A stretch of DNA of 64,000 bases, from assembly GCA_945870185.1 (NCBI GenBank), contig CAMBRK010000018.1, forward strand, positions 1 to 64,000, given 5' to 3'. Below are positions 20,915-28,997 of the stretch, piece by piece; position 1 is the stretch's first letter; each line of letters begins with the position of its first letter. The translations under genes and the position numbers were made by a program. Source of the DNA: Aureispira sp. CCB-QB1. GTDB lineage: Bacteria > Bacteroidota > Bacteroidia > Chitinophagales > Saprospiraceae. Below the pieces are notes generated by a model that was given only the letters and a program-made list of their open reading frames with translations, was not told where the DNA came from and ran no database searches.

Positions 20915-21322
20915 TTATTTTTTTAGTAAATCTCTGATTTCTGCAAGTAACTCTTCTTGAGTAGGTCCCGCCGGTGCCGGTGCCGGTGCTGGTTCTGCTT
21001 TTTTAGCAGCATTCATTGCTTTTATAATCATAAACATTACAAAAGAAACAATAATGAAATTTAACACTGTACCCACTAAAGCTCCATAAAGAATTGCAGA
21101 TTCTGGAGTTGTAACAGCTCCTGTTGCATCTAATACAGCTGGTGATAAAACGAGCTTGGCTGTACTAAGATCTCCCAACTGGAAAATACTGCCAAAAATA
21201 GGCATAAAAATACCATCTACAAAAGCAGAGGTGATCTTACCAAAGGCAGTTGCCATTACTAAACCGATAGCGATATCTATCAAACCACCTTTGAAAGCAA
21301 ACTCTTTAAATTCTTTTAACAT
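20915..21322 (-). CDS. mscL: Large-conductance mechanosensitive channel
   Basis: This 135-residue, homopentameric inner-membrane channel opens under membrane tension and protects against hypo-osmotic shock. The N-terminus MLKEFKEFAFKGGLIDIAIG and first helix (GLVMATAFGKITSAFVDGIF) match MscL. A periplasmic loop, a second helix (FIIVSFVMFMIIKAMNAA), an Ala/Pro-rich linker and a C-terminal helical bundle (QEELLAEIRDLLKK) follow. Length is normal. A TATCTTTG box lies 54 bases upstream and a strong terminator downstream, so it is monocistronic. Confidence 0.96.
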   Translation of the reverse strand: MLKEFKEFAFKGGLIDIAIGLVMATAFGKITSAFVDGIFMPIFGSIFQLGDLSTAKLVLSPAVLDATGAVTTPESAILYGALVGTVLNFIIVSFVMFMIIKAMNAAKKAEPAPAPAPAGPTQEELLAEIRDLLKK

Positions 21323-21375
21323 TTTGTTTTGTTTTAATTGATTAATAAAAAATTGTTGATTTTTATACGAAGATA

Positions 21376-21383
21376 CAAAGATA
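21376..21383 (-). promoter_or_regulatory. Bacteroidota -7 box (TATCTTTG) for mscL
   Basis: An exact TAnnTTTG match 54 bases upstream of the mscL ATG on the minus strand. Confidence 0.5.
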
Positions 21384-21466
21384 AAATCACTTTTATTTTT
21401 TTTGTTAAAAAAAATGGAGCATCAAAATCTTCGATACTCCATTATTTTTATCTATATATATTGAAT

Positions 21467-23737
21467 TTATTTCTTAAGTTCAGCTCTGATTTGATTCAAT
21501 GCTGAGCCCCATTTTACCCAATCTATCTGTGCTTGGTTGTAGGTATGGGCTGCTTCTATGATTTCTTTGGAACCGTCAGCATGAGATAATGCTACCTGAA
21601 GATTTTTTCCAGGAGACATATTTTCAAAATCCAAAATGGAAATAGAGTCATCTTGGCGAATCTTATCATAATCTGCACCATTAGCAAACGTCAATGCCAA
21701 CATACCTTGTTTTTTAAGATTTGTCTCGTGTATTCTGGCAAACGACTTTACCATCACAGCTTTGACACCCAAAAATCTGGGTTGCATAGCTGCATGTTCT
21801 CTAGATGAGCCTTCACCATAATTTTCTTCTCCAAAAACGATAGTGCCAATACCTGCGGACTGATACGCACGGGCTGAATCCGGAACAGTCATATAGTCAC
21901 TATTTACATAATTGATCACTTTATTGGTTTCGTCATTAAAGCTATTTACAGCACCGATTAAGGTATTGTTTGCAATATTGGCCAAATGTCCTCTATACGT
22001 CAACCATGGACCTGCCATAGAGATATGGTCTGTGGTACATTTGCCTTTAGCTTTGATGAGGATACGCATATCTTTTACTTGGTCAGCCTTGATCTGGGTA
22101 AATGGTTCCAAAAGTTGTAATCTATCTGAGCTCGGATCTACTTTAACCACTACTTGACTACCATCTTCTGCAGGTGCTATAAATCCGGCATCTTCTACCG
22201 CAAATCCTTTAGCAGGTAGCTCTTCCCCTGTTGGCGGATCCAACATGACTTCTTCTCCCTTATCATTTGTAAGTGTATCTGTCAGTGGATTGAAATCTAA
22301 TCTTCCTGCAATTGCTAAAGCGGTAACCAATTCAGGAGAAGCCACAAAGGCGTGTGTATTGGGACTTCCATCGGCTCTTTTTGCAAAGTTACGGTTGAAT
22401 GAGTGCACAATACTGTTTTTGGGTGCATTTTTAGGGTCGCTATATCTAGCCCATTGACCGATACATGGTCCACAGGCATTGGCAAATACTAAGGCATCTA
22501 TACCTTCCAGTATATCTATCAAACCATCCCTTTCTATGGTATATCTCACTTGCTCTGAACCTGGAGTCACCGTTAGCTGCGCTTTGGGTTTGATACCTTT
22601 ATCGATAGCTTGTTTGGCTACTGATGCTGCCCGTGATATATCTTCGTATGAAGAATTGGTGCATGAACCAATCAATCCATATTCTAACTCCAATGGCCAA
22701 TCATTTGCAGCGGCCACTTCTTTCATTTTAGAAACCGGAGTAGCCAAATCTGGCGTAAAAGGACCATTCAATAGGGGTTCCAATTCACTTAAATTGATTT
22801 CAATTACTTGATCAAAATAGGTTTCAGGTGATGCATAACATTCAGGATCTGCGGTGAGATGTGGCGCAATAGCGTCAGCAAGATCAGCTACATCGGCTCT
22901 TCCGGTAGATCTCAGGTATCTAGACATAGATGCATCATATCCAAATGTAGATGTAGTTGCACCAATTTCAGCACCCATATTACATACAGTACCTTTGCCA
23001 GTACAAGACATAGAAATAGCTCCTTCTCCAAAATATTCAACAATCGCTCCGGTACCACCTTTTACGGTTAAAATACCTGCTACCTTAAGGATCACATCCT
23101 TAGCAGATGCCCAACCTGAGAGTTTACCAGTGAGTTTTACACCGATCAATTTTGGCATTTTGAGCTCCCAAGCCATACCTGCCATGACATCTACAGCATC
23201 TGCGCCTCCTACACCGATAGCTACCATACCGAGACCACCTGCGTTTACCGTATGCGAGTCTGTACCTATCATCATACCACCAGGGAATGCATAATTTTCA
23301 AGAACTACCTGATGGATAATTCCTGCTCCGGGTTTCCAAAAACCAATGCCATATTTGTCAGACACAGAACCTAAAAAATCAGTAACTTCTTTATTGATTT
23401 CATTAGCTACGGCCAAATCTTCTGCAGCACCAACTTTGGCTTGTATCAAGTGGTCACAATGCACCGTGCTTGGTACAGCTACTTTGGCCCTACCTGCAGT
23501 CATAAATTGGAGTAATGCCATCTGTGCCGTAGCATCTTGCATCGCCACTCTGTCAGGTGCAAAAAATACATAATCTTTTCCCCTTTTATGATCTGCCAAA
23601 GGAGAGTCAGGATGCAAGTGTGCATACAAAATCTTTTCAGATAAGGTCAATGGTCTTCCCAATGCCTTTCTTGCAGCTTCCGCTTTGCCTGGAAAAGCGT
23701 CATAAGTCGCCCTTATCATTTCTATATCGAATGCCAT
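21467..23737 (-). CDS. acn: Aconitate hydratase (mitochondrial-type)
   Basis: The 756-residue TCA-cycle enzyme interconverts citrate and isocitrate. The [4Fe-4S] ligands are visible: Cys in [13 protein letters not shown] (about residue 359) and two in [10 protein letters not shown] (about residue 424). The substrate-binding [13 protein letters not shown] is near residue 155, and the swivel domain has [19 protein letters not shown] near residue 635. The length matches the mitochondrial-type subfamily rather than the longer AcnA or AcnB. It is upstream of the E2 gene on the same map but separated from mscL by its own spacer. Confidence 0.95.
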   Translation of the reverse strand: MAFDIEMIRATYDAFPGKAEAARKALGRPLTLSEKILYAHLHPDSPLADHKRGKDYVFFAPDRVAMQDATAQMALLQFMTAGRAKVAVPSTVHCDHLIQAKVGAAEDLAVANEINKEVTDFLGSVSDKYGIGFWKPGAGIIHQVVLENYAFPGGMMIGTDSHTVNAGGLGMVAIGVGGADAVDVMAGMAWELKMPKLIGVKLTGKLSGWASAKDVILKVAGILTVKGGTGAIVEYFGEGAISMSCTGKGTVCNMGAEIGATTSTFGYDASMSRYLRSTGRADVADLADAIAPHLTADPECYASPETYFDQVIEINLSELEPLLNGPFTPDLATPVSKMKEVAAANDWPLELEYGLIGSCTNSSYEDISRAASVAKQAIDKGIKPKAQLTVTPGSEQVRYTIERDGLIDILEGIDALVFANACGPCIGQWARYSDPKNAPKNSIVHSFNRNFAKRADGSPNTHAFVASPELVTALAIAGRLDFNPLTDTLTNDKGEEVMLDPPTGEELPAKGFAVEDAGFIAPAEDGSQVVVKVDPSSDRLQLLEPFTQIKADQVKDMRILIKAKGKCTTDHISMAGPWLTYRGHLANIANNTLIGAVNSFNDETNKVINYVNSDYMTVPDSARAYQSAGIGTIVFGEENYGEGSSREHAAMQPRFLGVKAVMVKSFARIHETNLKKQGMLALTFANGADYDKIRQDDSISILDFENMSPGKNLQVALSHADGSKEIIEAAHTYNQAQIDWVKWGSALNQIRAELKK

Positions 23738-23774
23738 AATTGTGTGTATATTATTATTTTAGAAAATAGAATCG

Positions 23775-23782
23775 CAAAAATA
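23775..23782 (-). promoter_or_regulatory. Bacteroidota -7 box (TATTTTTG) for aconitase
   Basis: A TAnnTTTG match 38 bases upstream of the aconitase ATG on the minus strand. Confidence 0.4.
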
Positions 23783-23890
23783 CATATTCGTACACATTAA
23801 ACGAAAAATTACGAAGTGAGTTTTATTTAAGGCTGAATTATTTATCTTTATTCTTAGACTTAAAATATAAAAGGATTTCATTTTTTACAA

Positions 23891-23928
23891 AAAAAAAGTG
23901 TACCTTTAAGACAAAGGCACACTTTTTT
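23891..23928 (-). terminator. Terminator of the E2 gene
   Basis: The stem is AAAAAAAGTGT paired with ACACTTTTTT, with CCTTT/AAAGG pairing inside. It lies about 24 bases beyond the E2 stop on the minus strand, ahead of aconitase. Confidence 0.8.
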
Positions 23929-23951
23929 GTAAAATTATATGATATTATTTA

Positions 23952-25211
23952 TCAAACGATCATCATTACCGGATTTTCCAGCATCGCCTTCAATGTTTGT
24001 AAAAACTGTGCTCCAGAAGCACCATCTACCACCCTATGATCACATGACAAGGTTACCTTCATCATATTTCCTACTACAATCTGATCCTTTTTGACGATCG
24101 GTTTTTTGATGATTGACCCTACAGCCAGGATACAGGCGTCAGGTGGATTAATGATAGCCGTAAACTCTTCAATATCAAACATGCCTAAGTTAGAAATCGT
24201 AAAAGTATTGCCTTGCATTTCCTGTGGCGTGAGTTTTTTGCTCTTGGCCTTACCAGCTAGTTCTTTGACTTCCTGATTGATATGTGACATAGACTTCAGG
24301 TCCGCATTTTGGATTACAGGCACCAATAGACCATCTTCTACAGCTACGGCAACCCCTATATTGATGTCTCTGTGGTAGGTAATCTTATCTCCAAACCATG
24401 ACGAATTTATAGTTGGGTGTTTACGCAGTGCAGCTGCACAGGCTTTGACCACAAAATCATTAAAGGAAATCTTCACAGAAGCGCTTTCATTGATCGCTGC
24501 TCGGGCTGCTACGGCATTATCCATATTGATTTCTACTGTCAGATAAAAATGCGGTGCCGTAAACTTACTTTCACCCAACCTTCTGGCAATGGTTTTACGC
24601 ATTTGTGATACTGGTACATCTCCATAAGTAAAGGTAGAAGCCGCAGGTATAGACATGGTTGGTGTTGAGCCAGCAATTGGTGTCGCAGGCTTGTTGGTCA
24701 GGTAGTTTTCTATATCTTTTTTGGTGATTCTGCCAGCATCTCCGGATCCTTGTACTTGCTCCAAGGAAACACCAGCTTCTTGTGCCATGGTTTTTGCCAA
24801 TGGTGATGCTTTGAGGCGGTCGCTTCCAGTCTCATGGGCCGTTGGCGTTGGTGCAGGAGTAGATACTGCAGGTGCAGATGCTGCCGTTGGTACTTCTGTG
24901 ACTGGTGTGCTTTCAGTTTTTGCGGCAGGTGCGGCTACTGTTTTCTGGTCTGTAAGCAAATGCTTAAATGCTTCATCTTTTTTGCCTATCACCGCTATGA
25001 TACCATCTACAGCTACAGGTCCCGATGGAACTCCGATATAAAGTAAAAAGCCATCAAAGTAACTTTCAAGCTCCATGGTAGCCTTGTCAGTCTCTACTTC
25101 TGCCAAAATATCACCTGCTTTTACAGCATCACCTTCTTTTTTTAGCCAGGATACGATGTTACCTTCTTCCATGGTATCACTCAATCTGGGCATTCTTATG
25201 ATCTCAGCCAT
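23952..25211 (-). CDS. Pyruvate dehydrogenase complex E2 (dihydrolipoamide acetyltransferase)
   Basis: This 419-residue protein transfers the acetyl group from lipoyl-lysine to CoA and forms the complex core. A single lipoyl domain has the modified Lys in ETDKATME (residue 43). It is followed by an Ala/Pro/Thr-rich linker (about 85-125), the peripheral-subunit-binding domain (ASPLAKTMAQEAGVSLEQV, then GRITKKDIENYL) and the catalytic domain ending with CDHRVVDGASGAQFL, the HxxxDG active site. ATG at 25211 is chosen over a TTG eight codons upstream that would place the start inside the -7 box. No E1 or E3 gene is adjacent. A branched-chain or 2-oxoglutarate E2 is less likely. Confidence 0.9.
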   Translation of the reverse strand: MAEIIRMPRLSDTMEEGNIVSWLKKEGDAVKAGDILAEVETDKATMELESYFDGFLLYIGVPSGPVAVDGIIAVIGKKDEAFKHLLTDQKTVAAPAAKTESTPVTEVPTAASAPAVSTPAPTPTAHETGSDRLKASPLAKTMAQEAGVSLEQVQGSGDAGRITKKDIENYLTNKPATPIAGSTPTMSIPAASTFTYGDVPVSQMRKTIARRLGESKFTAPHFYLTVEINMDNAVAARAAINESASVKISFNDFVVKACAAALRKHPTINSSWFGDKITYHRDINIGVAVAVEDGLLVPVIQNADLKSMSHINQEVKELAGKAKSKKLTPQEMQGNTFTISNLGMFDIEEFTAIINPPDACILAVGSIIKKPIVKKDQIVVGNMMKVTLSCDHRVVDGASGAQFLQTLKAMLENPVMMIV

Positions 25212-25232
25212 TATTAATTTTATTTTAGGGGT

Positions 25233-25240
25233 CAAAAATA
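25233..25240 (-). promoter_or_regulatory. Bacteroidota -7 box (TATTTTTG) for E2
   Basis: A TAnnTTTG match 22 bases upstream of the E2 ATG. A TTTG about 24 bases further upstream (25265-25268) could serve as a -33 element but is slightly too far. Confidence 0.45.
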
Positions 25241-25373
25241 GTACTTAAACAATAAAAAATATATCAAAAGCACAATTAACTTTAAATTTTTAAAATTGTT
25301 TGTGATATATCTAAGCTACTGGTGGATTTTAAAACACAAAAAGGCAATAATTTTCTACGGAAGTATAATCTTA

Positions 25374-25466
25374 TTTGGGCGTGCCCCTGTGGGTCAGGCT
25401 ATCCATTTTACTTCCCGCCGCTGCGCTTTGGTCGTGCTCATTACTATCCTTCACGCAAAAAGGAGT
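25374..25466. repeat. Dispersed extragenic element (GGGCGTGCCCC... CACGC type)
   Basis: GGGCGTGCCCCTGTGGGTCA at 25377-25396 begins a GC-rich island in otherwise AT-rich DNA. GCGTG (25379-25383) is complementary to CACGC (25452-25456), and the CCC-TGT-GGG segment can form an inner hairpin. The sequence, including ACTATCCTTCACGC, resembles an extragenic repeat I recall from many Bacteroidota genomes. Its function is not known to me, and copy number cannot be judged from one window. Confidence 0.5.
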
Positions 25467-25654
25467 TATTTCCATAGGAATTCATAATGTGATATCAACA
25501 TTATTCGGCTTGCTTATTCCAATAAAATATATAAAAACTGATCATTGCTTTGCCATGTTTGGTTATTCTGATAACTTTGTGACATCTTTTGTAAAATCAA
25601 AAGCCAAAATCTTACACCTTACACCTTACACTTTTAACCTTAAACAAACCACAA

Positions 25655-25726
25655 AACCTTAACTTTAAACTTAATCTTTATCTTAAACTTAATCTTAACC
25701 TTATTCTTAACCTTAACCTTAACCTA
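25655..25726. repeat. Degenerate period-6 tandem array, 12 units (consensus AACCTT)
   Basis: Twelve consecutive 6-base units (AACCTT, AACTTT, AAACTT, AATCTT and so on) keep exact register over 72 bases and stop two bases before the YbaB ATG. Just upstream, TTACACC is repeated with period 7 (25612-25632). Confidence 0.85.
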
Positions 25727-25728
25727 TC

Positions 25729-26031
25729 ATGTTCGGAGATTTAATGGGAAATATGGAGCAGCAACAAGCTGAAATGGCCAAAAAATTGCAAGCTATACCA
25801 GTATAATGCAAAGTGGAAGGGGTCACTATCATCGGCAATGCTGCTCGTCAGGTAACTAATGTAATTTTGGATCCTTCTTTGTTGGAGACCGATGATAAAG
25901 AAATGCTCGAAGATATACTAATCACAGCGATTAATCGTTTTATAGAAGTATCATCCAAGGTCGAAGGAGAAGAAACGCAAAAGATGATGCAAGATTTATT
26001 ACCTCCTGGATTTGGAGATTTATTCAAATAA
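25729..26031 (+). pseudogene. YbaB/EbfC family nucleoid-associated protein with in-frame stop
   Basis: The frame starts MFGDLMGNMEQQQAEMAKKL, the typical N-terminus of YbaB/EbfC DNA-binding proteins. It meets TAA at 25804-25806 (codon 26) and continues in the same frame with KVEGVTIIGNAARQVTNVIL and DPSLLETDDKEMLEDILITA to the normal end PPGFGDLFK. Both halves match the roughly 100-residue family, so one codon is changed. A single base change (CAA or GAA to TAA) would explain it. A GTG at 25813 could restart a 72-residue fragment lacking the N-terminal helix. The family forms dimers that bind DNA. No ribosome binding site is seen because the repeat array abuts the ATG. Confidence 0.75.
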
Positions 26032-26040
26032 ACGAATTTA

Positions 26041-27258
26041 ATGTTGAAATATATAATATTTAGTTTGATAGCCTTGAGTTTTTGGCATGCTGATGTTTGG
26101 GCTCAGGATAAAATTGATGTTAAGTTTACATTTGATGATTGCACTTATGACGCTAGTGGCACACCTATACTGCCTATAACGCCAGGTGGCAATCCTCAAT
26201 GCATCTGTGGAATAGGTGGCAAAAGTATTCGGTTGAATGGAACTGATGATTTTTTGACTATGGACAAGGTTGTCAATCGATATTTTGATACAGATTTTAC
26301 GTTTGACTTTTATTTTGCCATGGATAATCCTTTGGGAGAGATCGATATCATGTCTCTGCGCAACGGATGCAATCGGGTAGACTCCCTGATGCAGCTCAGG
26401 TATTTTAGTAGTAATAATGAAGTTTTATTTGAAATAGGTAGCAATATCAATAACTACAATACTATCAGAACAAAACTGAATACTACTAACTGTTGGCACA
26501 GATTTACTTTGGTGAAATTTGGATTGTTATATTTTGTTTACTTGGACAATGTGTTTATCTCCAAATTTGTCGCCAGAGAAAATATCATTATGACTCGATT
26601 GGGTAGTTTGAGTTTTGGCAATAGCCCATGCAAATCCAATACCAATCCTATTCAGAGATTTGCGGGTAATATAGACGAAATAAATATACGCAATACTGCT
26701 ACTTCAGAGTTGGATATCAAAGACTCGTTTTTATTTCCTGATCGAATTGTCACTGAAAACACAACCATCTTCAAAGGAGAGTCTATACAATTGATCACCG
26801 GTCCGAAATGCTCCAATAATATCAGTTGGTCACCTGCAGCCACTTTGGATGATGCTACCGTTGCGGATCCTGTGGCTACTCCGGAAGTCTCTACTACTTA
26901 TGAAGTTACTATAAATAATGGAAATTGTGTCAGTAAAGACACCGTCAGGATTTTTGCAGCGGACAAAGAGACATCCGATTGTAAAACGCTACTTTTACCC
27001 GGTGCTTTTACACCCAATAATGATGGACTCAATGATACTTATGGTATTAGCAATACTTTTATTGTAGATGAAGTATCATATTTTGAAATCTATGACCGTT
27101 GGGGAGAAAAAGTTTGGGAAACTGCAGAGTTGAATGGACAATGGGATGGTACTAAACAAGGAAAACCATTAAATGGGGGCACGTTTTTGTACAAGATTAG
27201 GTATAAGTGTAACGATGAAGAATACGTAAAAATTGATAATTTTGTCATGCTAAGATGA
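26041..27258 (+). CDS. LamG-type T9SS type B secreted protein
   Basis: The 405-residue protein has signal peptide MLKYIIFSLIALSFWHADVW ending before AQ. A concanavalin/laminin G-like beta-sandwich spans about residues 25-215 (SIRLNGTDDFLTMDKVVNRY, FAGNIDEINIRNTA). A short Ig-like linker follows (ISWSPAATLDDATV), then the type B sorting domain (LPGAFTPNNDGLNDTYGISN, then YDRWGEKVWETAEL). It is therefore a probable surface or secreted carbohydrate- or protein-binding factor. It starts 9 bases after the YbaB frame. Confidence 0.87.
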   Translation: MLKYIIFSLIALSFWHADVWAQDKIDVKFTFDDCTYDASGTPILPITPGGNPQCICGIGGKSIRLNGTDDFLTMDKVVNRYFDTDFTFDFYFAMDNPLGEIDIMSLRNGCNRVDSLMQLRYFSSNNEVLFEIGSNINNYNTIRTKLNTTNCWHRFTLVKFGLLYFVYLDNVFISKFVARENIIMTRLGSLSFGNSPCKSNTNPIQRFAGNIDEINIRNTATSELDIKDSFLFPDRIVTENTTIFKGESIQLITGPKCSNNISWSPAATLDDATVADPVATPEVSTTYEVTINNGNCVSKDTVRIFAADKETSDCKTLLLPGAFTPNNDGLNDTYGISNTFIVDEVSYFEIYDRWGEKVWETAELNGQWDGTKQGKPLNGGTFLYKIRYKCNDEEYVKIDNFVMLR

Positions 27259-27274
27259 TAATATAAAAATTTAT

Positions 27275-27296
27275 TGTCTTCTTTAAGACATTTTTA
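27275..27296 (+). terminator. Possible terminator
   Basis: TGTCTT (27275-27280) pairs with AAGACA (27285-27290) around a 4-base loop, followed by T residues. It lies 16 bases after the type B protein gene. Confidence 0.45.
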
Positions 27297-27302
27297 TTAT
27301 AT

Positions 27303-27336
27303 TTTGCAAACAACTTTGTAAAAGGTATTATATTTG
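27303..27336 (+). promoter_or_regulatory. Bacteroidota promoter (TTTG, 22-base spacer, TATATTTG)
   Basis: A -33-like TTTG at 27303-27306 and a -7 box TATATTTG at 27329-27336 lie ahead of the thioredoxin-like gene at 27379. Confidence 0.6.
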
Positions 27337-27378
27337 ACCCGTAATTTTACATTATTTTAACAAATTAAACCTTTTTAC

Positions 27379-28890
27379 ATGAAACACTTTTTACTATTAC
27401 TTTCTTTTTTTATCACAACTTTTTCTTTAGAAGCTCAGATTGTATCTGGTCAAAAATTGACTGGAAACATCAAAACAAAAGACATCAATGATAATGATGT
27501 GGATATTTATGCTGATTTAGCTGCAGGCAAAACAGTTATCTTAGATATTTTTGCTACTTGGTGTGGACCTTGTTGGTCATTTCATAACGCAGGAGTACTT
27601 AAGGAATTGCATAAAACTTTAGGACCTGATGGTGCTGATAAGATTCGTGTATATGCTATTGAAGCAGATTCTAGAACTCCTTTTGATCATTTATTTGCTC
27701 AAGTTGCTGGAACTTCTGCTGTTCCATCTTCTTTAGGTGATTGGACTAAGGACGTACCATATACCATTATTAATGATCACACATTTAATGACGTCCTTAA
27801 AATAGCATTTTTCCCGACTTTATATGTTATCAGACCTGATAAAACAGTTATGGAAATGGGAAGCTACCGATATAATGCTGCTGTATGGCAAAAAGCATTA
27901 GTACCTACTGCTACAAAGGATTTGATCCTTTCATCATCTATTGACAGTAAGTCATTTTGTGCTACAACTACTTTTGCACAAAAACCTACAGTAATTAATA
28001 TGGGTACTACTCCGGTAGCATCTATGGATATGTCATTATCATTAAATGGTGTAGAAACATTATCATCCATTACTAAGGCTGTTGGTATTTTTGAAGAAGC
28101 TGAAATTAGCTTCGGTACAAAGACCATAAAAGAAACAACAGAAATTGTTGTAAAAATAGAAGGAGTTGATGGCGTTGCAGATGCTGAAGATGATCTTGGC
28201 GAGATATCAGGAACATTTTACAGACCTTTGATTAGAAAAGACAGTCTTGTTGTTAAATTTACAACGGATTTTTATCCTAATGAAACTTCTTGGGCGATCA
28301 GAGATAATAAAAACCGTATAGTACACACACAACCTAAATACAAAGCAGGTACTGAAGACCAATTTGGTGGTGGTGGTGTAGATGCCAATAAAGAATTCAC
28401 TTACAAGCTTCCAACAAAAAATGTAGATATTAACTGTCTTACATTAACTGTTACAGATTCATATGGTGATGGTCTGACAGCTTTTAATAGCACACATCCT
28501 GTACCAGGTGTTGAAATTTACAACACAGCAGGTGAATTATTGAAGCCTAAAATCAATACAGATTATAATTTCCAAAGTGCTGCTGCAAATACTGCATCCA
28601 CTACAAGAATATTTGTTGCTGCTGACTTCACATCTTCATTGGAAGATGCAGAGTTTGTTGAAAACCTAAGCGTTTATCCAAACCCTGCAACAGACATCCT
28701 AAATGTTAACATGGTGATCAAATCAGGTGTTGAATATCAGATATTTATTTCTGATGTAATGGGTGCCAGAGTATCTGATGTTGTTAAAAATACAAACTTT
28801 ATCAATGTAGCTGACCTTACTTCAGGTATGTACTTCATCAATGTACAGACTAAAGATGGCCTTTATACACATAAGTTTACAAAGATCTAA
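27379..28890 (+). CDS. Secreted thioredoxin-like protein with T9SS type A tail
   Basis: The 503-residue protein has signal peptide MKHFLLLLSFFITTFSLEAQ. A TlpA/thioredoxin-like domain (about residues 25-175) carries the redox motif WCGPCW near residue 61. The middle part is beta-rich (LTVTDSYGDGLTAFNSTHPV). A type A sorting domain closes it (NLSVYPNPATDILNVNMVIK, then LTSGMYFINVQTKDGLYTHK). This pairing, seen in several Bacteroidota, suggests a surface or secreted disulfide-handling or Omp28-like protein. The substrate is unknown. It has its own promoter and a strong terminator. Confidence 0.88.
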   Translation: MKHFLLLLSFFITTFSLEAQIVSGQKLTGNIKTKDINDNDVDIYADLAAGKTVILDIFATWCGPCWSFHNAGVLKELHKTLGPDGADKIRVYAIEADSRTPFDHLFAQVAGTSAVPSSLGDWTKDVPYTIINDHTFNDVLKIAFFPTLYVIRPDKTVMEMGSYRYNAAVWQKALVPTATKDLILSSSIDSKSFCATTTFAQKPTVINMGTTPVASMDMSLSLNGVETLSSITKAVGIFEEAEISFGTKTIKETTEIVVKIEGVDGVADAEDDLGEISGTFYRPLIRKDSLVVKFTTDFYPNETSWAIRDNKNRIVHTQPKYKAGTEDQFGGGGVDANKEFTYKLPTKNVDINCLTLTVTDSYGDGLTAFNSTHPVPGVEIYNTAGELLKPKINTDYNFQSAAANTASTTRIFVAADFTSSLEDAEFVENLSVYPNPATDILNVNMVIKSGVEYQIFISDVMGARVSDVVKNTNFINVADLTSGMYFINVQTKDGLYTHKFTKI

Positions 28891-28918
28891 TCCAATATAG
28901 AATCTTTGGTTAAATTAT

Positions 28919-28953
28919 AAAAGCCGTTTGTTATTGCAACAAACGGCTTTTTT
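28919..28953 (+). terminator. Strong rho-independent terminator
   Basis: A perfect 14-bp stem, AAAAGCCGTTTGTT paired with AACAAACGGCTTTT, has loop ATTGC and a T run. It lies 29 bases after the thioredoxin-like gene. Confidence 0.92.
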
Positions 28954-28985
28954 ATTGATATCAGTCTAATATTGGAATTACTCAT

Positions 28986-28993
28986 TACTTTTG
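28986..28993 (+). promoter_or_regulatory. Bacteroidota -7 box (TACTTTTG) next to a start codon
   Basis: An exact TAnnTTTG match only 4 bases before the glycosyltransferase ATG. If used, the transcript would be leaderless or nearly so. Confidence 0.4.
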
Positions 28994-28997
28994 CAGT

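Larger units (their letters stand above)
25241..25728. other. Gene-free region, about 490 bases, rich in repeats
   Basis: It holds a dispersed Bacteroidota-type extragenic element (25374-25466), period-7 repeats (25612-25632) and a period-6 repeat array (25655-25726), described separately. The short open frames inside it follow repeat sequence and have no domain signal. Confidence 0.6.

Noticed and set aside
22854-23294. 146-residue plus-strand open frame
   Set aside because: It lies fully antisense to the aconitase gene, has a repetitive composition from codon structure of the real gene, and has no start site signal.
24721-25041. 106-residue open frame rich in Ala/Val
   Set aside because: It is the antisense reading of the Ala/Pro-rich E2 linker.
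25296-25662. Two short open frames in the spacer before YbaB
   Set aside because: They run through the GC-rich dispersed element and simple repeats and have no protein-like pattern.
25655-25726. Telomere-like repeat of a linear replicon
   Set aside because: The hexamers are degenerate, internal and between genes; no terminal hairpin or telomere-binding gene is seen.
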